DNA of 64,000 bases from WRGT01 sp942493035 (GTDB lineage Bacteria > Spirochaetota > UBA4802 > UBA5550). Location of the stretch: NCBI GenBank assembly GCA_942493035.1, contig OW818666.1:186001-250000 (forward strand), in the 5' to 3' direction. Under the pieces are notes generated by a model. The model was given only the letters and a program-made list of their open reading frames with translations, was not told the DNA's origin and searched no databases. Of the stretch, positions 1-9,336 are shown one piece after another; within the stretch, counting starts at the first letter, position 1, and every line of letters starts with the position of its first letter. Position numbers and translations under genes: made by a program.

Positions 1-52
1 TCTCCCCCTGGAGCTGTTTGATTTTCTCCACAGCTTCAGGTCTTGTGTTCAT
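1..52 (-). CDS. 5' end of an unidentified protein (runs off the window)
   Basis: An ATG on the minus strand at 52 is preceded by an AGGAAA ribosome-binding site eight bases upstream and opens a frame that runs off the left edge. Only 17 residues are visible (MNTRPEAVEKIKQLQGE), too few to name a family. It would be divergent from the histidine kinase operon at 712. Confidence 0.4.
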   Translation of the reverse strand, partial: MNTRPEAVEKIKQLQGE

Positions 53-245
53 GGACAAAATTTCCTGTTGCCCCCTTCCGGGTAAAAGATGGGGGAGTTT
101 GTCTTGAATCCGCGCAGTTTTCCTATCTATACGTACTGTTTTTTATGCAAAGCGATAAAACCACAATAGAAATGCAATAACATGAGGATATTTAAGCTTA
201 ATATGAATCTATCGTATCTACTCATAAATTGGTGGTAAAATTGCT

Positions 246-272
246 CTCCGCTGCGCTTGTGGCGCGGCGGAG
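246..272. repeat. GC-rich hairpin, CTCCGC...GCGGAG family
   Basis: An 11-bp stem (one G-T pair) around a five-base loop. It shares its CTCCGC/GCGGAG stem and nearby CCAC-GGTTTTT flank with the hairpin at 40491-40517, and its TTGCTCTC shoulder with 57077-57117, so it belongs to a dispersed family. Confidence 0.6.
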
Positions 273-711
273 ATGAAATTCCACCGGTTTTTGAGTAGTA
301 CACTTGATCTGATTTTTTTAAATTTAAAAGTATTGACTTGCTTTCCATACAGTTAGGCTCTATTATTATAGAGTCTCATGTCTAACTCAAGGTGCATTGA
401 AGTCTATTCGTCATTACTATGATATTTTTTCCGGATACTTCAGCAGGTGCATCCAGGGTAATTGTGGATATATCATTCATAAAGCAGGGGGGATAGCTTT
501 TAGTTTTTTAACCAGGTATACGGAATTGACGAACCGATGCTGCACTGAAATAATCGATCCCCCGTTGAGACTGCGCTGAGGAGTCTTGAGAACTATTTTT
601 TTGTCCGGGGATTTATCCTTATCTAATTGCGACCGGAATGGTCCCTCCCTGCGATAGTTTTTATTTGTTAAACAAGCTTTTATACGTCTGAAGGAATAGA
701 GGGATTTTCCC
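273..711. other. Intergenic stretch without recognisable genes
   Basis: About 440 bases before the kinase operon. Short frames exist on both strands but none has a ribosome-binding site with a protein-like composition, and the longest minus-strand frame only mirrors the start of the kinase gene. A TTGACT at about 333 has no well-spaced -10 box. I see no RNA gene. Confidence 0.5.
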
Positions 712-3063
712 GTGAAAAATATCCATAAAATTACAGGTCTTCTTGCGGTGGTGGCGCTGCTCATTGCACTGGTTGTATCGATTTCTGCTTTCAGCATGAT
801 TGAAGATACAGCTTTAACAAATGGCTATGAAGAATTGCAATACAGAATAAGCAGAATATCCGCACTGATTTTTATAGCCGGATTTTTTCTCTTGTTGTCC
901 GCATTCTCCTTTGTTTATTCTTTCTATCGGGAAAAACGATTCCGGTACAGGAATCCGGTACATCCTGAATCAGAGCAACTACTTGAAATACAGAGAAAAA
1001 CCGATAAGCAGATACCGGAAGCCGGATTTGAAAATGCTCTTGAAGAACTGGCGTCAATTAAAATGATAGAGGATGAAGCGCGCGAATACACAGAAAGCAT
1101 CATCAATACAGTGCGTGAACCATTAATCGTCCTTGACCAGGATTTACGTGTTGTTTCCGTCAGCCGTTCATTCTATGAATTTTTCAAGGTAAAACCTGAA
1201 GAAACCGTGGGACAGCTTATCTATGACCTTGGAAATAAACAGTGGGATATCCCCATGCTGCGGGAACTGCTGGAAACAATACTTCCCCAGGAGACAACCT
1301 TCAGCAACTATGAGGTTGAGCACGATTTCACCACTATCGGCAAGCGCGTAATGCTTCTGAATGCCCGCCAGATTCTGAGAGCATCCGGAAAGGATAAGAT
1401 AATCCTTCTGGCAATTGAGGACATTACTGAACGTAAAGAGATGGAAATGGGACTGGAGAAAGCTCTTGAAGAACTGGCTTCCGTTAAAATGATAGAAGAT
1501 GATGCCCGTGAATACACAGAAAGCATCATCAATACAGTGCGTGAACCATTAATCGTACTTGACCTTGATTTACGTGTTGTCTCTGTCAGTCGTTCATTCT
1601 ATGAATTCTTCAAAGTAAAACCTGAAGAAACCATAGGACAGCTTATCTATGACCTCGGAAATAAACAGTGGGATATTCCCATGCTGCGGGATCTGCTGGA
1701 AACGATACTTCCCCAGGAGACAACCTTTGACAATTATGAGGTTGAACACGATTTCACAACAATCGGCAAACGCATAATGCTTTTAAATGCCCGGCAGATC
1801 CAGAGAGAATTCGGGAAGGAACGGATAATCCTTCTGGCGATTGAGGACATCACTGAGCGTAAGGAGATAGAAGCCGGTCTGGAAAAAACAAGAAAAGAAC
1901 TTGCAGTAATAAAAAAAATTGCTGATGAAGTCAGCGAATTCGCCGGGAGCATCATAAACACAGTGCGTGAACCTCTGATTTCGCTGGATCAGAATCTCCG
2001 GGTTGTCACTGTCAGCCGTTCATTCTATGAATTTTTCAAGGTAAAACCTGAAGAAACCATAGGACAGCTTATTTATGATCTTGGGAATAAGCAATGGGAT
2101 ATCCCTAAGCTGCGGGAACTTCTGGAAACAATTCTTCCCCAGAAAGCAACCTTTGACAACTATGAGGTTGAGCACGATTTTACTACCATCGGCAAGCGTA
2201 TAATGCTTTTAAATGCCCGGCAGATTCAGAGAGAATCGGGCAAGGAAAAGATAATACTTCTGGCAATTGAGGATATCACAGACCGTAAAGAGATAGAGGC
2301 CGGCCTGGAAAAAGCACATAACGAGTTAAATGATCTGGCAGCTGAGCTGAAACGGGTTGCACGTGCCAAGTCTGAATTTCTGGCTAATATGTCACACGAA
2401 CTCAGGACTCCTCTTAATTCAATTAACGGTTTTTCCGAGGTGTTGTTTGACGAGACATTCGGAAAGCTGAATGAAAAGCAGAAGAAGTATGTTAACAATG
2501 TTTTAACCAGCGGTAAGCACCTTCTTCTTCTGATAAATCAGATACTTGATATGGCGAAAGTAGAATCAGGAAAGATGAAGCTTGCAATATCCAGCCTTCA
2601 CACAAAAAGCCTGCTGAATGAGATTTCACTTCTGGTCGCGGATATGGTGAGTAAAAAGAATATTGTAATGGTGCTTGAAATAGCTGAAGACCTGCCGGAT
2701 ATTGAGGCTGATGAACTCAAGGTAAAAGAGATAATGTATAATCTGATTTCAAACGCGGTTAAATTTACACCCGAAGGGGGAAAAATCGGAATGCAGGCGA
2801 AGAAACTCGATACAGAGATAGAAATAAAAGTATGGGATACCGGTATCGGTATAGCATCTGAAAATAAAGAAAAAATATTCGAAGGGTTTTTCCGTGTCGA
2901 TACTCCATATTCAAGAGTAACCGAGGGAACCGGACTCGGCCTGCCTCTTTCAAAAAAAATGGCAGAACTGCACGGCGGGAAGTTTTCTGTGGAATCAGAC
3001 GGGCTTGATAAAGGAACCTCTGTATGCTTTACACTCCCGATTATATCAATCGGAGAGGTGTGA
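712..3063 (+). CDS. Membrane histidine kinase with three tandem PAS domains
   Basis: 783 residues from a GTG start. Two membrane segments (about 9-27 and 47-70) leave little periplasmic loop, so sensing is probably cytoplasmic or in the membrane. Three nearly identical PAS domains follow (about 124-240, 266-382, 408-525), each carrying SFYEFFKVKPEET and LGNKQWDIP. HisKA has the phospho-acceptor His562 in FLANMSHELRTPLNS, then an ATPase domain with an N box (NLISNAVKFTPEGG), DTGIGI and GTGLGLPLSK. It lacks its own receiver; five receivers or receiver-effectors follow closely and are the likely phosphate acceptors. The PAS triplication is recent, visible at the DNA level with a period near 426 bp. 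Signal unknown. Confidence 0.93.
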   Translation: MKNIHKITGLLAVVALLIALVVSISAFSMIEDTALTNGYEELQYRISRISALIFIAGFFLLLSAFSFVYSFYREKRFRYRNPVHPESEQLLEIQRKTDKQIPEAGFENALEELASIKMIEDEAREYTESIINTVREPLIVLDQDLRVVSVSRSFYEFFKVKPEETVGQLIYDLGNKQWDIPMLRELLETILPQETTFSNYEVEHDFTTIGKRVMLLNARQILRASGKDKIILLAIEDITERKEMEMGLEKALEELASVKMIEDDAREYTESIINTVREPLIVLDLDLRVVSVSRSFYEFFKVKPEETIGQLIYDLGNKQWDIPMLRDLLETILPQETTFDNYEVEHDFTTIGKRIMLLNARQIQREFGKERIILLAIEDITERKEIEAGLEKTRKELAVIKKIADEVSEFAGSIINTVREPLISLDQNLRVVTVSRSFYEFFKVKPEETIGQLIYDLGNKQWDIPKLRELLETILPQKATFDNYEVEHDFTTIGKRIMLLNARQIQRESGKEKIILLAIEDITDRKEIEAGLEKAHNELNDLAAELKRVARAKSEFLANMSHELRTPLNSINGFSEVLFDETFGKLNEKQKKYVNNVLTSGKHLLLLINQILDMAKVESGKMKLAISSLHTKSLLNEISLLVADMVSKKNIVMVLEIAEDLPDIEADELKVKEIMYNLISNAVKFTPEGGKIGMQAKKLDTEIEIKVWDTGIGIASENKEKIFEGFFRVDTPYSRVTEGTGLGLPLSKKMAELHGGKFSVESDGLDKGTSVCFTLPIISIGEV

Positions 3064-3064
3064 G

Positions 3065-3430
3065 ATGAAGAGGAGAGCACTGGTTGTTGATGATGACAGC
3101 AAAAATCTTATGCTGGAAAAAGATCTTTTAGAGGTCGCAGGTTTTGAAGTTTTTGAAGCTGAAAATGCTTCCATAGGAATTGCCATTGCAAGGAGAGAAA
3201 TCCCGGATATCATATTGATGGATGTACGGCTCCCCGATATGAGCGGCATCGAAGCTGCGAGAATTCTTCGTCAGGATAAAGAGACATGCGATATTCCAAT
3301 AGTGTTTGTAACTGCTTCCGTTATGGCAGAAGGGAGAGAAGTGTTAAATTCTATAACCAACAGCGGATTCATAGGCAAGCCGATTAATACCCGTACATTT
3401 GCGGAAGAGATCCTGCAATTTCTGAAGTGA
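3065..3430 (+). CDS. Single-domain response regulator (CheY-like receiver)
   Basis: 121 residues, all one receiver domain: acidic DDD at 9-11, phospho-acceptor Asp53 in ILMDVRLPDMSG, a T in VFVTAS and the Lys in GFIGKPIN. The ATG at 3065 lies one base after the kinase stop codon and is preceded by GGAGAGG; a longer frame from 3005 would overlap the kinase and begins without a site. There is no output domain, so it probably relays phosphate or acts by protein contact. It is co-transcribed with the kinase and is its most obvious partner. Confidence 0.9.
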   Translation: MKRRALVVDDDSKNLMLEKDLLEVAGFEVFEAENASIGIAIARREIPDIILMDVRLPDMSGIEAARILRQDKETCDIPIVFVTASVMAEGREVLNSITNSGFIGKPINTRTFAEEILQFLK

Positions 3431-3469
3431 CTTTTTAATATGCGGAATAAAGTTTAAAAGAGATAGAAG

Positions 3470-4795
3470 ATGAAAGACAGGCCGCTCATACTGATTGTTG
3501 ATGATCAGATTCAGAACATTGAACTTCTCGAAGCTTTTCTTGCTCAGCAGGATTATGAAATTGTCAAAGCGTCAAATGGCGAGGATGCGCTTGAAATAGT
3601 TTCCGGTAATCAGATCGATCTTATTCTGCTCGACGTAATGATGCCGGGGATGGATGGTTTCGAAGTAACACGCAGGATCAGGCAGGGAAATCCATCCCGG
3701 CAGCTTCCGATAATCCTTGTTACAGTATTACAGGATGTGGAAAACCGGATTGAGGGGATTGAATCCGGTTGTGATGATTTTATTTCAAAACCTATTGATA
3801 AAACCGAACTTTTAGCCAGGGTCCGGTCTCTGCTGAAGATTAAGGGCTATAACGATCTGATGAATGATTACCGGAAAGAACTGGAAGTAACTAAAAAAAC
3901 TGCAGATGATGCTCTTGAATTTGCAGAAAGTATTATCAATACCGTACGGGACCCCTTAATTGTTCTGGATCAGGATTTACGAGTGGTTAAAGTAAGCCGT
4001 TCTTTCTACGATGTTTTTAAAGTAATACCTGAAGAGACTGTGGGACAGCTAATGTATGATCTCGGCAATAAACAGTGGGATATACCCGTGCTGAGAGAAC
4101 TGCTGGAAACAATCCTTCCGCAAAAGGCGACTTTTGATAACTATGAGGTTGAACACGATTTCACAACCATCGGCAAGCGTATAATGCTTTTAAATGCCAG
4201 ACAGATTCATAGAGTAATGGGAAAAGACCGTATAATTCTTTTATCCATCGAAGATATTACTGAACGCAAACAGTTAGAGGAACAGATCCGGTATATGGCT
4301 TTTCATGACGCTCTGACCGGGCTTCCTAACCGGAAGCTTTTCTCCGATCGATTGAGCATTTCCCTGGCCCATGCTGAAAGGAATAAAACTAAAGTGGGAA
4401 TCATGATGCTTGATCTTGATGGTTTTAAGGATGTAAATGACACACTGGGGCATGATGCGGGAGATATTATTCTTAAAAAAACGGCTGAGAGGCTTTGTGA
4501 ATCGCTCCGGAAGGAAGATACAGTCGCGCGTTTCGGTGGTGATGAGTTCGTTCTTATACTTCCGGATATTGATTCAATAGAAGATGCAGTCCTGATAGCG
4601 CAGAAGATTGTCGACAGATTTTCCGAACCGATCTCTGTTTTCAGCAGTCAGATCATTGTAACAACAAGTATCGGTATTGCGGAATACCCTGAAAACGGGC
4701 GAGAAGAAACGAGTCTTCTGAAAAATGCGGATACTGCTATGTATCAGGCCAAGCAGTCCGGACGGGCGCGATTCCGGATTTTTAATAAAACATGA
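3470..4795 (+). CDS. Response regulator with PAS and GGDEF domains (diguanylate cyclase)
   Basis: 441 residues: receiver (1-122, phospho-acceptor Asp55 in LILLDVMMPGMDG), a PAS domain (about 150-265) nearly identical to the three in the kinase at 712, and a GGDEF domain. The active motif GGDEF is intact at about 356-360, and an RKED inhibitory I-site sits five residues before it, so it should make cyclic di-GMP and be product-inhibited. The shared PAS suggests that kinase and cyclase sense the same ligand. Its cytoplasmic opponent is probably the HD-GYP protein at 6226. Confidence 0.93.
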   Translation: MKDRPLILIVDDQIQNIELLEAFLAQQDYEIVKASNGEDALEIVSGNQIDLILLDVMMPGMDGFEVTRRIRQGNPSRQLPIILVTVLQDVENRIEGIESGCDDFISKPIDKTELLARVRSLLKIKGYNDLMNDYRKELEVTKKTADDALEFAESIINTVRDPLIVLDQDLRVVKVSRSFYDVFKVIPEETVGQLMYDLGNKQWDIPVLRELLETILPQKATFDNYEVEHDFTTIGKRIMLLNARQIHRVMGKDRIILLSIEDITERKQLEEQIRYMAFHDALTGLPNRKLFSDRLSISLAHAERNKTKVGIMMLDLDGFKDVNDTLGHDAGDIILKKTAERLCESLRKEDTVARFGGDEFVLILPDIDSIEDAVLIAQKIVDRFSEPISVFSSQIIVTTSIGIAEYPENGREETSLLKNADTAMYQAKQSGRARFRIFNKT

Positions 4796-4856
4796 TGAAT
4801 ATGATACTATTTTATAAAGATACAGAATTATGGACTCAGATAAAAGAGGATTGAGA

Positions 4857-6215
4857 ATGAAAGATAAACCGGTAATCCTGATCGTTGACGATCAGATCCA
4901 GAACATTGAACTTCTTGAAGCAATTCTCGAGCCACAGGGTTATGAAATTGTCAAGGCTTCAAACGGCGGTGATGCGCTCGGTGAGCTTTCGGATAATCAG
5001 ATTGATCTTATTCTGCTTGATGTAATGATGCCCGGCATGGATGGTTTTGAGGTGACCCGGAGGATCAGGGGTATTCTTAAATATCGGCATATCCCGATAA
5101 TTCTGGTAACTGCATTGAGAGAAACGGAAGACCGGGTGCGGGGTATTGAAGCCGGCTGTGATGATTTTATTTCAAAGCCTGTTGATAAGATGGAACTTCT
5201 GGCAAGGGTCAGGTCGCTGCTAAAGGTCAAGGCCTACAACGACCTGATGAGCGACTACAGGAAAGAACTTGAGTCCGAGGTGGCAGTAAGAACCGCGGAA
5301 TTGGCTGATTTAAATGCCGGTCTGGAAAAAACGGTTTTTGAAAGAACTGCAGAATTGGAAAAGTCGCTGTCAATTCAGTATGGATTAAACGATCAGCTTA
5401 TACAGGCTACCGAAGATCTGGAAAAAGGAAAAGAAATTTTAAAAAACCGGAATGAAATAATGGAACATGACCTGGATATGGCAAGAAATATCCAGAACTG
5501 TTTTGTTCCCGATGTTTCACCTGCTCCGTATATTTCATTTTTCTACAAGCCAATGGAAAAGGTCGGAGGTGACTTTTTTGATTTTATCCTGTTCCCTGAT
5601 TCTGATGATATCGGGATTTTTATCAGCGATGTTTCCGGGCATGGAGTCCCTGCAGCTTTTATTACTGCAATGATAAAGAGTTCTATACTTCAGTATTCTA
5701 CCCGTAATTTCAATCCGTCAGGTACACTTGAAATACTTAATAATGTATTGATCAATCAATCCGCGGATAATTTTGTTACGGCTTTTTACGGATGTTATAA
5801 GCCTGATACAAGGGAGTTTGTATATTCTTGTGCGGGACATAATCCTCCATACATTATTAAAAAAGGTGGAATAGAATATCTGAATATTAAAGGCCAGTCT
5901 CCTCCATTATCGATTATGGATAATATGAAACTTAAGGAATTGAGCAGAGGGTATACTAATGAATCGGTCATTCTGGAAAGAGGCAGTAAGTTAGTATTTT
6001 ATACAGATGGTTTAACTGAAGCTATCAATATTAACGAATCTCATTATGAAGTAGAAAAAAATTTTCAAAACGAAATATTAGAAGTTTCATTCCGGAGGCA
6101 CTTCAATAAACCAGCCGGGCTTTTTATAAAGGGGGTCTATCAGGACCTTGCAGATTTTAGAAAATCTGATGATTTCGATGATGATGTCTGCATTATCTGC
6201 ATGGATATTGAATAG
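4857..6215 (+). CDS. Response regulator with PP2C-type (RsbU/SpoIIE) serine phosphatase
   Basis: 452 residues from the ATG at 4857, preceded by AGAGGA; an in-frame ATG at 4830 lacks a site. Receiver (1-122, Asp55), a charged coiled coil (about 130-210), then a PP2C domain with VGGDFFDF (about 236), DVSGHGVPAAF (about 257), YTDGLTEAIN and the terminal SDDFDDDVCI metal motif. Such proteins dephosphorylate anti-sigma-factor antagonists (STAS proteins) in partner-switching pathways. No anti-sigma or STAS gene is adjacent, so its substrate is not seen here. Receiver sequence is close to those of the flanking genes. Confidence 0.9.
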   Translation: MKDKPVILIVDDQIQNIELLEAILEPQGYEIVKASNGGDALGELSDNQIDLILLDVMMPGMDGFEVTRRIRGILKYRHIPIILVTALRETEDRVRGIEAGCDDFISKPVDKMELLARVRSLLKVKAYNDLMSDYRKELESEVAVRTAELADLNAGLEKTVFERTAELEKSLSIQYGLNDQLIQATEDLEKGKEILKNRNEIMEHDLDMARNIQNCFVPDVSPAPYISFFYKPMEKVGGDFFDFILFPDSDDIGIFISDVSGHGVPAAFITAMIKSSILQYSTRNFNPSGTLEILNNVLINQSADNFVTAFYGCYKPDTREFVYSCAGHNPPYIIKKGGIEYLNIKGQSPPLSIMDNMKLKELSRGYTNESVILERGSKLVFYTDGLTEAININESHYEVEKNFQNEILEVSFRRHFNKPAGLFIKGVYQDLADFRKSDDFDDDVCIICMDIE

Positions 6216-6225
6216 GAGATTGAAA

Positions 6226-7353
6226 ATGAAAGAGAATCCGTTAATTCTCGTAGTTGATGACCAGATTCAGAACATTGAACTTCTCGAAGCGTACCTTTAC
6301 CCGCAGGGTTATAAAATTGTTACGGCTTGTAGCGGCGAGGAGGCGCTGGAGAAACTTGCCATTAATCAGATCGATCTGATTCTGCTCGATGTAATGATGC
6401 CAGGCATGAATGGTTTTGATGTTACCCGCTGGGTCAGGCAGGATGATTCTCACCGGCTGCTGCCGATAATTCTGCTTACTGCGCTGAGGGATACGGATGA
6501 TCGTGTCCGGGGAATTGAGGCAGGTTGTGATGATTTCATTTCGAAGCCAATTGACAAGACTGAACTTTTAGCCAGGGTGAAGTCACTTCTGAAAGTCAAG
6601 GCCTATAATGACCTGCTTAATAACTACCGCAAAGAACTGGAGTCTGAAGTTGCCTTGCGGACTTCTGAATTAAAACAGGCCCTGGGACGTATTAAAGAAG
6701 CCTCGCTTGAGACAATTTACCGGTTGTCAATCGCCTCTGATTACAGGGATGAGGATACTGGTGCACATGTAAAGCGCGTAAGCCGTTATGCAGCTGCTAT
6801 TGCCCGGCACATCGGGCTTGATGAAAGCACTGTTGAATCTATACTTTATGCATCTCCAATGCACGATCTTGGAAAGATAGGTATACCTGACAATATACTT
6901 ACTAAACCATCCGGTCTGGAACCGGTAGAATGGGAGATCATGAAGCAGCATACTGTCATAGGAGCTAAAATCCTCCGGGGTTCAGACGCGGAATTTATAA
7001 GTATAGCAGAGACTATAGCCCGGTGCCATCATGAGAAGTGGGACGGCAGCGGTTATCCTGGCGGACTTAAGGGTACGGAGATACCGATCTCAAGCCGTAT
7101 CACTACAATCGCGGATGTCTTCGACTCCCTTACCTCCAGGCGGCCGTATAAACAGCCATTTTCTGTTGAGAAGTCAATGGACATTATGAAAGAGGGGCGA
7201 GGTACTCACTTCGATCCTGATCTTGTGAATTCTTTTTTTGAAATAAAGGATGAAATACTGGCAATCAGGGAACAGCATGATGACGATAATCAGGAAGTTT
7301 TCGATATACCTGAACTGAAAGAACTGCTGGAACAGTACAATCTGAAAAAATAA
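6226..7353 (+). CDS. Response regulator with HD-GYP domain (c-di-GMP phosphodiesterase)
   Basis: 375 residues from the ATG at 6226, preceded by AGGAGA; a longer frame from 6148 overlaps the previous gene. Receiver (Asp55), a short coiled linker, then an HD-GYP domain with DTGAHVKRVS, HDLGKIGIPD (about 213) and HHEKWDGSGYPGG (about 268-280). All metal-binding positions I can recognise are present, so it should hydrolyse cyclic di-GMP (RpfG type). It closes an operon that also encodes a cyclase, so one kinase could drive both synthesis and breakdown. Confidence 0.93.
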   Translation: MKENPLILVVDDQIQNIELLEAYLYPQGYKIVTACSGEEALEKLAINQIDLILLDVMMPGMNGFDVTRWVRQDDSHRLLPIILLTALRDTDDRVRGIEAGCDDFISKPIDKTELLARVKSLLKVKAYNDLLNNYRKELESEVALRTSELKQALGRIKEASLETIYRLSIASDYRDEDTGAHVKRVSRYAAAIARHIGLDESTVESILYASPMHDLGKIGIPDNILTKPSGLEPVEWEIMKQHTVIGAKILRGSDAEFISIAETIARCHHEKWDGSGYPGGLKGTEIPISSRITTIADVFDSLTSRRPYKQPFSVEKSMDIMKEGRGTHFDPDLVNSFFEIKDEILAIREQHDDDNQEVFDIPELKELLEQYNLKK

Positions 7354-7550
7354 TTAAACACATGGAATGCCGGAGGTCAGATTGGAAGCCTGTTGCGGCC
7401 TTAGATGATTATTATGTCGAGGCAGGAATTACATGCAGCTGTTTAAAGAATATATAACCGGTCAGATGCTGGAATATGAAACCTGAATTTTACTTTTACC
7501 TCTGATAAAAAAATTCTTGCTAAAAATTTAATATCATCTCCTCTTATAAC

Positions 7551-8279
7551 ATGGAAAAATTACTGAAGTATGATAAAGGTCACTACAGAGTTGAATCCGG
7601 TTTTAATGGTTTTTATGCCGGAGTAACCGGGAGAAAAATCAACTCAATCGACTACAATGGAACTTATTCCGAGATAAGAACTGCGGAGAAGCAGATTCTC
7701 AGCAATATTACAGGCATAGAGAGCAGAAATATCGTAATGCTCGACCAGGTTCATGGAAGTATGATTATCCATGTGCTGAAAAATCCCTCATCCGATCTTC
7801 TCTCTACAGGTGAGGCCGATGGATTTATTACGGCTATAAAAGGGATAGCCCTTGTCATAAGAACTGCCGATTGCGTTCCTGTCTTTTTATATGATCCGGA
7901 GAAATCTGTACTTGGAGCAGTTCATTCCGGATGGAAAGGTGCCAGCTTCAATATTACCGCAAAATGCGTCAAAGAGATGGTTTTTTTATACGGCTCTGAC
8001 CCTGCAAATATCAGAGCTTTTATACTCCCTTCTATCGGTCCCGAATCTTATGAAGTTAACGAAGATGTTGCCTACCATTTTCCGGAAAATACAGTTTCAG
8101 TGAATGGGAAGCTCCATATCGATCTCTGGGGCGTTGTTGAAAACTCTCTGAAGAAAGAGGGTGTCAGAGCAGAAAATATATTCAATCCCCGGATATGCAA
8201 CAGGATACAGCATGAGGATTTTTTCTCTCACAGATTTGGAGATGCCGGGAGAAATCTCAACTTTGCCTTTATGAAGTAG
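7551..8279 (+). CDS. pgeF: PgeF/YfiH-family protein (laccase-domain, peptidoglycan editing)
   Basis: 242 residues matching the Cu-oxidase_4/YfiH family. Visible signature motifs are LDQVHGS, ADGFITA, RTADCVPVF, AVHSGWKG, GPESYEV and the C-terminal HRFGDAGRNLNFAF. The zinc-binding Cys-His set (DC in TADC, H in VHSGW, H in QVHG) is intact. In other bacteria this family removes wrongly incorporated L-serine from muropeptides or acts as a purine nucleoside enzyme. It stands alone between the signalling operon and nifU. No strong ribosome-binding site is visible at this start. Confidence 0.85.
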   Translation: MEKLLKYDKGHYRVESGFNGFYAGVTGRKINSIDYNGTYSEIRTAEKQILSNITGIESRNIVMLDQVHGSMIIHVLKNPSSDLLSTGEADGFITAIKGIALVIRTADCVPVFLYDPEKSVLGAVHSGWKGASFNITAKCVKEMVFLYGSDPANIRAFILPSIGPESYEVNEDVAYHFPENTVSVNGKLHIDLWGVVENSLKKEGVRAENIFNPRICNRIQHEDFFSHRFGDAGRNLNFAFMK

Positions 8280-8303
8280 ATAAACCCGTAAATGTGAACT
8301 AAT

Positions 8304-8315
8304 GGGCTCTGACCC
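8304..8315. repeat. GGTCAGAGCC-type REP half-site
   Basis: GGGCTCTGACCC. A sequence starting about 35 bases downstream (TTACATAAAACA..CT, then TTTGTTGAC) recurs after the complete palindrome at 22311-22370, so this is probably a truncated copy of the same unit. The TTGACT at 8391 could serve as a -35 box for nifU, but the -10 is poor. Confidence 0.5.
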
Positions 8316-8490
8316 TTTTCAAGCACTTCTTACGGCAAAAATAGTTTACATAAAACAACTCAAAATAACTGTAACTATCAAAGAAATTTGTTGACTTACT
8401 TAATGGTTATTTGAGCATTTGAGGAAATTCTTAATCGCGGCTGGTAGAATTTTACATGATGCAGATATTAAAATTTTTAGAGGAAATGTT

Positions 8491-9327
8491 ATGTGGGAAT
8501 ATACTGAAAAAGTTAAGGATTTGTACACAAATCCTATAAATGTTGGAAAAATAGAAGATGCTGACGGTGTCGGTTATGTCGGGAGCGTGGTCTGCGGCGA
8601 TGCTCTGACCCTTTATATAAAAGTTGCTGATGGCGTTATTACTGACGCTAAATTTGAAACTTTTGGATGCGGAAGTGCAATTGCCTCGTCATCTGCTCTT
8701 ACCGAGATGGTAAAGGGGAAAACTATTGAAGAGGCGGAGAAGATTACCAATCAGGATATAGTAAACTATCTCGGCGGACTTCCAGATCAGAAGATTCACT
8801 GCTCTGTCATGGGGTCGGAGGCTCTGACTAATGCCATAGCAGACTACAGAGGGGAGAAACCTCCAGTTGAAGATGAGCCTTCCGGTGAAATCATATGTCA
8901 CTGTATGAACATTACTGATATTGACATTCGTGAGGCTGTACATACAAAGGGGATTACTAATATCGATGATATGATGGAACTTACAGGCGCGGGAACAGTA
9001 TGCGGTACATGTATTCCAAAAATTGAAGATATAATCGAAGAGGAGATGAGCAGATGCAGCACTAAGGCTGACAGATGCTGCGATGAACCTCTGACGAACC
9101 TCCAGAAGATAAAGAAGGTTGAAGAAGCTATAAATAATGTTATCAGACCGGGACTGAAACGCGACGGCGGTGATATTGAACTTATAGATATAAATGGAGA
9201 CGAGGTTTCTGTACGGCTCATGGGGGCATGTTCTTCATGCATGACTGCACATATGACTCTGGAAAATTTTGTACAGGAAGAACTCCGTAAGTCGGTCTCG
9301 AAAAATATTGTTATTAAACGTGTATAG
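8491..9327 (+). CDS. nifU: NifU-type Fe-S cluster assembly scaffold (three domains)
   Basis: 278 residues from the ATG at 8491, preceded by AGAGGAAA; a longer frame from 8419 is unlikely. Domains: IscU-like (Cys35, Asp37, Cys60, Cys104, the ligand set of NifU), a central BFD-like [2Fe-2S] domain (CHCMN ... VCGTC) and a C-terminal NFU domain with CSSC. This is the full NifU arrangement. It builds clusters with sulfur from the cysteine desulfurase that follows nine bases later. No nitrogenase gene is nearby, so this is more likely the housekeeping NIF-type system found in several anaerobes. Confidence 0.94.
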   Translation: MWEYTEKVKDLYTNPINVGKIEDADGVGYVGSVVCGDALTLYIKVADGVITDAKFETFGCGSAIASSSALTEMVKGKTIEEAEKITNQDIVNYLGGLPDQKIHCSVMGSEALTNAIADYRGEKPPVEDEPSGEIICHCMNITDIDIREAVHTKGITNIDDMMELTGAGTVCGTCIPKIEDIIEEEMSRCSTKADRCCDEPLTNLQKIKKVEEAINNVIRPGLKRDGGDIELIDINGDEVSVRLMGACSSCMTAHMTLENFVQEELRKSVSKNIVIKRV

Positions 9328-9336
9328 GTGAAATAA

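Noticed and set aside
127..348. 73-residue minus-strand frame before the kinase operon
   Set aside because: It crosses the repeat hairpin at 246-272, lacks a ribosome-binding site and has low-complexity composition.
2598..3080. 160-residue frame on the minus strand under the kinase
   Set aside because: It is the mirror of the kinase ATPase domain, with serine/isoleucine-rich composition and no ribosome-binding site.
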